A stretch of 7,152 nucleotides of DNA from NCBI GenBank assembly GCA_003153855.1, contig PMBM01000048.1:635-7786 (forward strand), in the 5' to 3' direction. Each line of letters opens with the position of its first letter. Within the stretch, counting starts at the first letter, position 1. Source of the DNA: Propionibacteriaceae bacterium. GTDB lineage: Bacteria; Actinomycetota; Actinomycetes; Propionibacteriales; Propionibacteriaceae. Shown here one piece after another: positions 1 to 4,307 of the stretch. Under the pieces are notes generated by a model that did no database searches, was not told the DNA's origin, and saw only the letters and a program-made list of their open reading frames with translations. The position numbers were made by a program, and so were the translations under genes.

Positions 1-192
1 CGGCGCGTCCAGGTGCGAGGAGTGGTTCGCGACGACGACGAACGGCGCCTCCAGGCCCTCGATGTTCGCGACCCCGTGGATGCTGACCTTGAGGATGCGC
101 CAGATGAAGGGCTTGAGCAGCAGCTCCTGGGAGACGAACCGCACCCCGGCGAAGATCTCGGACTGGTAGCGCCCCCTGTCAGCCTCAGCCAT
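1..192 (-). CDS. PlsC-type lysophospholipid acyltransferase, N-terminal part
   Basis: The gene is cut by the left edge, and only the first 64 codons are visible. The translation starts MAEADRGRYQSEIFAG and reaches VVVANHSSHLD. The NHSSHLD segment (His57, Asp62) fits the catalytic H-x4-D motif I of the PlsC/AGPAT family, which acylates lysophosphatidate or a similar glycerolipid at the inner membrane. The hydrophobic stretch before it (FVVVAN) is the usual strand leading into motif I. The ATG at 190-192 is chosen because AGGAAG lies 8 nt upstream. The gene lies 19 nt downstream of the SDR gene on the same strand and is probably co-transcribed with it. The region that would set substrate specificity is outside the window, so the exact acyl acceptor is unknown. 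Confidence 0.85.
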   Translation of the reverse strand, partial: MAEADRGRYQSEIFAGVRFVSQELLLKPFIWRILKVSIHGVANIEGLEAPFVVVANHSSHLDAP

Positions 193-223
193 ATCTAGGA
201 CTTCCTCATATCTAGGACTTCCT
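190..223. repeat. perfect 17-bp tandem duplication at the SDR-plsC junction
   Basis: The 17-nt unit catatctaggacttcct occurs at 190-206 and again directly at 207-223. On the minus strand each copy holds an AGGAAG Shine-Dalgarno-like sequence, a TAG and an ATG. The upstream copy supplies the SDR stop codon (TAG, 214-212) and creates a tiny reading frame ATG-AGG-AAG-TCC-TAG (209-195). The downstream copy supplies the RBS and ATG of the acyltransferase. Removing one copy would leave the SDR protein unchanged and put the acyltransferase ATG two nucleotides after the SDR stop codon. Confidence 0.95.
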
Positions 224-982
224 CGAGTTGGAGAGCGTGCGCGACAGCGCCCGGATGGCGGAGCGAGGTAGGTGCCTGCCGATCCATAGTGCCGTGTTCC
301 AGCGCTTGCTCGGTACGGAGATGACCTTGCCTTTGGCGTTGTCGTCGAGCGCCTCGCGTACGAGGTCCTCTGCTTTGAGCCACACCATGTCGGGCAGCTT
401 GGACGCGTTGATGCCGGCGCGCTCGTGGAACTCCGTGTGCACCCAGCCGGGCAGTACGGCCGTCACGGTCACGCCGGTGCCGCGGAGCTCGTTCGCCAGG
501 CCCTCGGTGTAGGTGTTCACCCAGGCCTTCACGGCGGAGTAGTTGCCGGTGGTGATGATGCCCGACGACGAGCCGATGTTGATGATCGCCCCGTGGCCAC
601 GGGCGGACATGGAGCGTCCCGCAGCGCCGGAGAGGACCAGGACCGCCAGGCACATGACGTCCAGGGCCTTCTCCTGGATGGAGAAGTCCTTGTCCAGCAG
701 CGAGGCATGGATCCCGAAGCCCGCGTTGTTGATGAGCATGTCGATGGGATGCTCCGTGCATTCCAGTCGCTCGGCGACGCGGAGCATGTCCGCTCGTACG
801 GCCAGGTCCGCGGTGATCGTCTCGGTCTCGCGGCCGAACCGGGTCCTGAGGTCCTCGGCGACCGCCTCGAGGCGCGCGGTGTCGCGGGCCACGAGCACGA
901 GATCCCAGCCACGGGAGGCGAGTTCGACCGCGAAGGCGTGGCCGATGCCAGCCGTCCCTCCGGTCACCAGCGCGAGAGCCAT
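212..982 (-). CDS. classical short-chain dehydrogenase/reductase (SDR)
   Basis: The protein is 256 aa, the normal size for a classical SDR, an NAD(P)-dependent oxidoreductase. The Rossmann nucleotide-binding motif TGGTAGIG is at residues 7-14, the NNAG motif at 85-88, and the catalytic YSAVK (Tyr148, Lys152) follows IGSSSG, with Ser138 the likely catalytic serine. PGWVHTEFHERAG follows, the usual PG-hinge and substrate-loop segment. Arg33 after the second strand (VLVARD) is compatible with NADP(H) preference, but this is inference. The C-terminus is basic with a hydrophobic patch (ALWIGRHLP), so membrane association is possible. The ATG at 980-982 fits the family N-terminus MALALVTGG. An in-frame GTG three codons upstream is a possible alternative. 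The gene is followed by a plsC homologue and divergent from the rhomboid-like gene. The substrate is unknown, although the neighbour suggests a lipid. Confidence 0.93.
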   Translation of the reverse strand: MALALVTGGTAGIGHAFAVELASRGWDLVLVARDTARLEAVAEDLRTRFGRETETITADLAVRADMLRVAERLECTEHPIDMLINNAGFGIHASLLDKDFSIQEKALDVMCLAVLVLSGAAGRSMSARGHGAIINIGSSSGIITTGNYSAVKAWVNTYTEGLANELRGTGVTVTAVLPGWVHTEFHERAGINASKLPDMVWLKAEDLVREALDDNAKGKVISVPSKRWNTALWIGRHLPRSAIRALSRTLSNSRKS

Positions 983-998
983 GAACCTCACGCTACGA

Positions 999-1023
999 CA
1001 CTTCGAGAGCGGGTGTCGAAGTG
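999..1023. promoter_or_regulatory. inverted repeat upstream of the SDR gene, candidate operator
   Basis: The arms cacttcga (999-1006) and tcgaagtg (1016-1023) are perfect reverse complements separated by 9 nt. The site begins 16 nt upstream of the SDR start codon, where a repressor could block transcription or an RNA hairpin could affect initiation. A further direct copy of tgtcgaag lies at 1060-1067. I could not place a convincing -35/-10 pair for the SDR gene, so the regulatory role is inferred from symmetry and position only. Confidence 0.45.
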
Positions 1024-1132
1024 CCCTCGTACTGCTCTCTGGGTTTGTTGTATTACCCCTGTCGAAGGGGGTTCTGGTTGTGGAGAGTAGACAAGGGCTA
1101 GTCCATCGATCAACGGCGTGCACGCACGAACC

Positions 1133-1167
1133 GTGACGCTCTGGGGAGAGGTGGGTACGGTTAGGGC
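1133..1167 (+). promoter_or_regulatory. likely leaderless promoter of the rhomboid-like gene
   Basis: GTGACG (1133-1138, five of six matches to TTGACG) is followed after exactly 17 nt by TACGGT (1156-1161, matching TAnnnT). The GTG start codon is 6 nt after that. Such spacing places transcription initiation at or next to the start codon, as in the leaderless mRNAs common in actinobacteria. No well-placed Shine-Dalgarno sequence competes: the purine-rich GGGGAGAGGTGGG (1143-1155) lies 12 or more nt upstream of the GTG. Confidence 0.6.
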
Positions 1168-2055
1168 GTGAGTTGGCTGTCCGGATCGGACCAAGACAGG
1201 CCCTGGTTCCGCATCAGGTCCTACGGCGTGGGTACGAGTGACTTCGTCGCGGGCGTTTCCGTGCTGATGATGGTCGTGTATGCCGTCTCGCCCACATTCG
1301 TCTCGTACCTGGCCCTTTCGCCGCTCGCGGTCCTGCACGGGTTCGTCTGGCAGCTGGTGACCTGGCCCCTCGCCAACGCCCCCAGCATCTGGACCATCTG
1401 GAACGCGGCCGTCTTCTGGTTCACCGGGCGGCAGCTCGAGCGGGAGCTCGGCAAGGGCCGCTTCGGCTGGATGCTGCTGGGGATCACGGTCGCCGGATCG
1501 GTACTCGCCGTGCTGCTCGCGCTGGGGTTCCGGGTCGACGAACCGATGCTGGCCGGCCTCGGCACTGTGTCGTTGATCGTCGTGCTCATCTTCATCGCCG
1601 AGAACCCGAGGATGCCTTTCTTCTTCGGCATCCCCGCGTGGGTGCTCGGCCTGGTGATCGTGGTCATCCCGCTGCTCCAGTTCGTCGGTGCGCGAGCGTG
1701 GATCTACCTCCTCCAGTTCGTCCTGAACCTCGTCGCAGCGGCGATCATCGCGAAGTTCGCCGGACTGTTGGAGCGGTACGCGTTCATCCCGGGCCACACG
1801 TACACGCCGGCTCCGCGCAAGCGCGTCACGGGAGTGAGCCGTAGCGAGCGCAAGCCCAAGCCGACGCCGCGAGCCAACACGGGCGGCGCCAGCAACGTGG
1901 TCCAGGGCCCGTGGCTCGGCCCCGAGCCGCCGGCTCGCGAGGACGAGGAGATGGATGCCCTCCTTGACAAGATCATGGACCACGGCCTCGAGTCTTTGAC
2001 GTCCCGAGAGCGCAAGCGCCTCGAGGAGCTCCGCCAGCAGCGCCGCGCTCGCTGA
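1168..2055 (+). CDS. rhomboid-fold membrane protein, probably non-proteolytic, with DUF6576-like tail
   Basis: The protein is 295 aa. About six membrane segments lie near residues 25-40, 52-68, 76-87, 100-120, 128-145 and 152-199, the last block probably holding two helices. The rhomboid hallmarks HGFVWQLVTWPL (57-68), Asn79 and GRQLERELGKGRF (87-99) identify the fold. The catalytic features are not seen: the GxSG nucleophile motif is replaced by GLGT (130-133), the HxxxN position reads WTIWN (75-79), and the last helix (FVLNLVAAAIIAKFAG, 184-199) has no catalytic His. A basic Pro-rich linker (about 210-255) leads to MDALLDKIMDHGLESLTSRE (262-281), which resembles the DUF6576 domain found at the C-terminus of some rhomboid-family proteins. 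It is therefore probably a pseudoprotease that binds membrane proteins. The GTG start is chosen from the leaderless promoter spacing. The gene is divergent from the SDR gene. Confidence 0.85.
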   Translation: MSWLSGSDQDRPWFRIRSYGVGTSDFVAGVSVLMMVVYAVSPTFVSYLALSPLAVLHGFVWQLVTWPLANAPSIWTIWNAAVFWFTGRQLERELGKGRFGWMLLGITVAGSVLAVLLALGFRVDEPMLAGLGTVSLIVVLIFIAENPRMPFFFGIPAWVLGLVIVVIPLLQFVGARAWIYLLQFVLNLVAAAIIAKFAGLLERYAFIPGHTYTPAPRKRVTGVSRSERKPKPTPRANTGGASNVVQGPWLGPEPPAREDEEMDALLDKIMDHGLESLTSRERKRLEELRQQRRAR

Positions 2056-2062
2056 GCGATCC

Positions 2063-2084
2063 CCGGGCAGTCACCCCTGCCCGG
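2063..2084 (+). terminator. GC-rich hairpin after the rhomboid-like gene
   Basis: A perfect 8-bp stem, ccgggcag (2063-2070) with ctgcccgg (2077-2084), closes a 6-nt loop, starting 7 nt after the stop codon. No T-run follows, as is common for intrinsic-like terminators in high-GC actinobacteria. The terminator role is inferred from position. Confidence 0.55.
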
Positions 2085-2168
2085 ACTTCCGCACCAGGGC
2101 GCGACCTCCCCGACCAGCTCCCCCGTCCACCACACCCTCGCGGCTGCCGTGGACTTGCCCAGAGGCGA

Positions 2169-2198
2169 GGTGAGATCCGTGTTCGGTGGCTTATGAGC
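2169..2198 (-). repeat. degenerate repeat, copy A (inverted)
   Basis: Read on the minus strand this begins GCTCATAAGCCACCGAACAC. It matches copy C (2312 onward) at 22 of 30 positions, including an unbroken CGAACACG, and matches the first 14 nt of copy B at 13 positions. Because it is inverted relative to B, a transcript across 2185-2274 could form a 14-bp stem with one mismatch. Upstream of the unit on the minus strand is GATTCCGG, echoed by GATTCTGG before copy C. Confidence 0.65.
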
Positions 2199-2260
2199 GA
2201 CGAGAACGAACCGGAATCTCGTCACTGACGTGTTGCGAGGGTTTTGAGAACTCCCCCGGT

Positions 2261-2294
2261 GCTCATAACCCACCCGACGCGTACGTCGCGATTC
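2261..2294 (+). repeat. degenerate repeat, copy B
   Basis: This copy begins GCTCATAACCCACCCGACGC and matches copy C at 25 of 34 aligned positions without gaps. The B-to-C period is 51 nt. The conserved blocks are GCTC, TAACCC, CGTAC, TCGC and TTC, separated by variable positions. Confidence 0.7.
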
Positions 2295-2311
2295 TGGACC
2301 GTTCAGCCGAC

Positions 2312-2345
2312 GCTCGTAACCCGACGAACACGTACCTCGCACTTC
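2312..2345 (+). repeat. degenerate repeat, copy C
   Basis: This copy begins GCTCGTAACCCGACGAACAC and aligns with both B (25/34) and the inverted copy A (22/30). A further weak copy may start at 2362 (GCTCTCGCATCCCGTCCGAC), which keeps the roughly 50-nt spacing but is too diverged to call firmly. Confidence 0.7.
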
Positions 2346-2428
2346 GATGTGCCGATCAGTCGCTCTCGCATCCCGTCCGACAGGCAATGGACGTGTGGGG
2401 CGCGACATGCCCAACGGACTGTCACCCG

Positions 2429-2441
2429 TGCACCAGGTGCA
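2429..2441. promoter_or_regulatory. 13-bp palindrome upstream of arsR
   Basis: TGCACC-A-GGTGCA is perfectly symmetric about 2435. It is nested in a wider 7-bp inverted pair, gacatgc (2404-2410) and gcatgtc (2439-2445). It lies 28 nt upstream of the arsR -35 box, where an additional regulator could bind. There is no other evidence for function. Confidence 0.3.
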
Positions 2442-2468
2442 TGTCCGGCCGCTGCCGAGTCGCCGCTC

Positions 2469-2498
2469 TTGATAGGTGACTAAATGGTCACCTATTAT
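2469..2498 (+). promoter_or_regulatory. arsR promoter, leaderless
   Basis: TTGATA (2469-2474) and TATTAT (2493-2498) each match the sigma-A type consensus at five of six positions and are separated by 18 nt. Transcription starting 6-7 nt downstream would begin at or beside the ATG at 2505. This argues that 2505, and not the in-frame ATG at 2484 inside the promoter, is the true start. Confidence 0.75.
2472..2495. promoter_or_regulatory. palindromic operator overlapping the arsR promoter
   Basis: The arms ataggtgac (2472-2480) and gtcacctat (2487-2495) are perfect 9-bp reverse complements around the spacer taaatg. The palindrome spans the region between the -35 and -10 boxes and overlaps both. 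This is where a dimeric winged-helix repressor such as the adjacent ArsR protein would exclude RNA polymerase, so autorepression is the simplest reading. Confidence 0.8.
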
Positions 2499-2504
2499 GT
2501 GCCC

Positions 2505-2825
2505 ATGGACGCTGTCTTCCGGGCGCTCGCCGATCCCACCAGGCGGGAGCTCCTCGACGCGCTGTTCGTCGAGGACGGGCAGACGGTGACGCAGCTTGCG
2601 GGACGGTTCGAGGAGATGACGCGGTTCGGGGTCATGAAGCACCTCGCCGTCCTCGAGGAGGCGGACCTCGTCATCCCGGTGCGACAAGGGCGTACGAAGC
2701 GGCTGTACCTCAACCCCGTACCGATCGAGCAGGTCGCCAATCGCTGGATCAGCAAGTACGCGGAGCGTTTCACCTCAGCGCTGGTCGCCCTGGACCAGCA
2801 CATCACTGCAACCGAGGAGGCCTGA
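2505..2825 (+). CDS. ArsR-family winged-helix transcriptional repressor
   Basis: The protein is 106 aa, normal for an ArsR/SmtB-type DNA-binding dimer. It opens with MDAVFRALADPTRRELLDAL, the typical first helices. The helix-turn-helix spans roughly residues 27-55 (TVTQLAGRF, then MTRFGVMKHLAVLEEADLV), and a wing follows at VIPVRQGRTKRLYLN. It has no cysteine and lacks the ELCVCDL metal-binding motif, so classical metal sensing is unlikely. It looks like the subgroup usually paired with SRPBCC/AHSA1 genes. The ATG at 2505 is chosen because of the leaderless promoter and the family N-terminus. A longer version starting at 2484 would begin inside its own operator. The stop codon overlaps the next start as TGATG. 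It probably represses itself and the downstream gene. The inducing signal is unknown. Confidence 0.92.
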   Translation: MDAVFRALADPTRRELLDALFVEDGQTVTQLAGRFEEMTRFGVMKHLAVLEEADLVIPVRQGRTKRLYLNPVPIEQVANRWISKYAERFTSALVALDQHITATEEA

Positions 2826-3751
2826 TGGTCGGCACGGCGCACGTCTACCAGATCTACATCGCGGCGACGCCTGAGGCGGTGTTCCGCGCGATCACCGACT
2901 CGGACTGGACGCGGAAGTACTTCCATCACACGTCGTTCGTCGCCCCGCCCGTCGCCGGTGCGGGCTACCGCACGGTGACGATGGACGGCCGCGACGCGGT
3001 CGAGGGGGTCATCGAGGAGATGACGCCTCCGGCCGACGGGCAGTCCGGCCGGTTCGTACAGACCTGGCACGTCCTGTACGACGCGGCACTGTCCGCCGAG
3101 CCGGCCGGCCGCGTGGAGTGGACGATCGAAGCGGCAGGGCCGGACCTGACGCGCGTACGACTCGTGCACGGCGACCTCGCGTTCAGCCCCCTCACGTGGG
3201 CGCACGTCAAGGATGGCTGGGTCTGGGTCATCGACGCGCTCAAGACGCTCCTCGAGACCGGCCGGCCGCTTCCGGACCCGGAGGTCGACCCGCCGGTGAG
3301 CGAGGCGCCCGAGGGTGACTGGCACCGTCGTCAGGGCGTCGAGGCCAACAACGCGGTGTTCGGGCTGCTCGAGCGCGACCGCACCCCGGACGAGGACGAG
3401 GACCTGCTGCGCCACGCGTACTCAGCCGCATACCACTGGCAGCGCGCGGCCGGAGCGACGCCGGAGAACGAGGCGCGGGGGTCGTACATGATCGCGCGGG
3501 CGCTGGTCGCGACGGGCCAGGCAGAGCGAGGCCTGGTGAGTGCGGACCGGGTGCTGGCGGTCTGTACGGAGCACCGTCTCGCCGACTTCGACCTTGCCTA
3601 CGCCCACGAGGCGCGCTCCCGGGCCTTGTCAGCGCTGGGACGTCACGAGGAGGCGGTACGTGAGGCTGTCCTCGCCCGTTCCGTACCGATCGCCGACCCC
3701 GAGGATCTCGCGATCCTGGACCGCGACCTCGAGGATCTGCCTGTGGCTTAG
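2825..3751 (+). CDS. SRPBCC/AHSA1-domain protein fused to a TPR-like helical domain
   Basis: The protein is 308 aa. Residues about 5-148 form an SRPBCC (START-like, AHSA1) domain: HVYQIYIAATPEAVFRAITD at the N-terminus, WTIEAAGPDLTRVRLVHGDL in the middle, and a long last helix WAHVKDGWVWVIDALKTLLE. Such folds bind small hydrophobic ligands or act as chaperone-associated modules. An acidic Pro-rich linker (about 148-165) leads to a second helical part (166-308) with WHRRQGVEANNAVFGLL, AYSAAYHWQRA, EARGSYMIARALVATGQ and DFDLAYAHEARSRALSALGR, whose paired helices resemble tetratricopeptide repeats. Single-domain AHSA1 proteins next to ArsR regulators are usually about half this length, so this is a fusion. 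AGGAGG sits 4 nt before the ATG, which overlaps the arsR stop, so translation is coupled. It is probably cytosolic, and its ligand and partners are unknown. Confidence 0.85.
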   Translation: MVGTAHVYQIYIAATPEAVFRAITDSDWTRKYFHHTSFVAPPVAGAGYRTVTMDGRDAVEGVIEEMTPPADGQSGRFVQTWHVLYDAALSAEPAGRVEWTIEAAGPDLTRVRLVHGDLAFSPLTWAHVKDGWVWVIDALKTLLETGRPLPDPEVDPPVSEAPEGDWHRRQGVEANNAVFGLLERDRTPDEDEDLLRHAYSAAYHWQRAAGATPENEARGSYMIARALVATGQAERGLVSADRVLAVCTEHRLADFDLAYAHEARSRALSALGRHEEAVREAVLARSVPIADPEDLAILDRDLEDLPVA

Positions 3752-3790
3752 CCTGGTGCCGTCATTCCGCACCCCCCAGGAGCGACCACC

Positions 3791-4153
3791 ATGCCGAGCG
3801 ATCACCATTCTCGCGACAGTTCCTCGTCGTCCACCCGCGAAGGCTGGCTTCGCGACTTCTCCGTGCTGCTGCGACTCCGTGGCGTCGACGGCGTCCGGAT
3901 CGGCGACGAGCTGGCCAAGGTCGAGACGTTCTGCGACGACTCCGGCCAGGAGCCCAAGGACGCGTACGGGGAGCCTGCCTCGTACATCGCCACCCTTCAC
4001 TTCGCGTCGTCCCGTCGTGGCGCTCGCTGGGCCACCGCGATCGTCCGGCGGGTACTCGACCTGATGAGCGGCCTCACGAGGTGGGCCTCGATGGTCTATG
4101 CGGGGATGCGGTCACCCCATCCCGCACCGCGACGAGCCCAGCGCGAGAACTGA
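3791..4153 (+). CDS. small HAAS-like domain protein
   Basis: The protein is 120 aa. After a Ser-rich N-terminus (SRDSSSSSTR, 7-16), residues 19-69 resemble the HAAS helical domain: WLRDFSVLLRLRGVDGVRIG, then ELAKVETFCDDSG and KDAYGEPASYIATL. In characterised arrangements this domain is usually the cytoplasmic head of a membrane protein and is often found near PadR regulators. Here there is no transmembrane helix. The C-terminus (RWATAIVRRVLDLMSGLTRW, about 79-98) could be an amphipathic helix, and the end is basic and Pro-rich. AGGAG lies 8 nt before the ATG. The gap to the SRPBCC gene is 39 nt, so it may share that transcript, though a separate promoter is possible. No membrane-coding remnant appears in other frames downstream. 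Its function is not known. Confidence 0.68.
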   Translation: MPSDHHSRDSSSSSTREGWLRDFSVLLRLRGVDGVRIGDELAKVETFCDDSGQEPKDAYGEPASYIATLHFASSRRGARWATAIVRRVLDLMSGLTRWASMVYAGMRSPHPAPRRAQREN

Positions 4154-4182
4154 CGTCGCGGGGCCGTTCAGCGCCAGGTCAG

Positions 4183-4266
4183 TTTCCCAAGGGCTGTCGC
4201 CAAACCTGCACTTCCCACACCAAATTTGGTGTGGGAAGTGCAGGTTTCCCTGCAGCCCTTGGGAAA
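4183..4266. repeat. 84-nt near-perfect palindrome between convergent genes
   Basis: The outer arms tttcccaagggctg (4183-4196) and cagcccttgggaaa (4253-4266) pair over 14 bp. The inner arms at 4202-4224 and 4225-4247 pair perfectly over 23 bp with no spacer (centre aaattt). Only a symmetric 5-nt block (tcgcc at 4197-4201, ccctg at 4248-4252) is unpaired. G4182 and C4267 add one more pair. It lies between the stop codons of the HAAS-like gene (+) and ackA (-), so a bidirectional terminator is plausible. However, there are no T-runs beyond the stem, and it is much longer than a usual terminator. A dispersed palindromic or mobile element is an equal possibility. Confidence 0.93.
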
Positions 4267-4307
4267 CCTGCACGAACAGCAGGCCGCCTGCGCACGCCTC
4301 GTACGGC

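Larger units (their letters stand above)
2056..2468. other. non-coding interval between the rhomboid-like gene and arsR
   Basis: No reading frame here looks like a protein. The plus-strand frames from about 2186 and 2244 are low-complexity, rich in Arg, Thr and Ser, lack a good RBS, and repeat because the DNA repeats. The interval holds a terminator-like hairpin at its left end, a cluster of degenerate repeats (2169-2400) and a small palindrome at 2429-2441. I see no tRNA or recognisable RNA family. Confidence 0.6.

Noticed and set aside
1056..1070. Small hairpin cccct-gtcga-agggg in the SDR-rhomboid intergenic region
   Set aside because: A five-base-pair stem is too short to distinguish from chance in GC-rich DNA. 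Its loop only overlaps the third tgtcgaag half-site.
983..1123. N-terminal extension of the SDR protein upstream of 982
   Set aside because: The added residues are unlike the family and would run through the inverted repeat at 999-1023, while the Rossmann motif sits at the normal distance from the ATG at 982.
988..1983. Minus-strand open frame across the rhomboid-like gene
   Set aside because: The translation is repetitive Arg/Asp/Glu/His sequence typical of an antisense frame, while the plus-strand frame has clear membrane helices and rhomboid motifs.
2261..2400. Possible CRISPR-like array with repeats at about 50-nt spacing
   Set aside because: The repeat copies match only about 70-75 percent, one copy is inverted, there are too few units, and no cas genes are present.
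2186..2483. Two overlapping plus-strand frames in the repeat region, possible small proteins with a 17-residue repeat
   Set aside because: The apparent protein repeat follows from DNA repeats spaced 51 nt apart and appears in more than one frame. There is no convincing RBS, and the frames run into the arsR operator.
2484..2504. Upstream ATG as the start of the ArsR protein
   Set aside because: It lies inside the promoter and operator, has no RBS, and adds residues absent from the usual family N-terminus.
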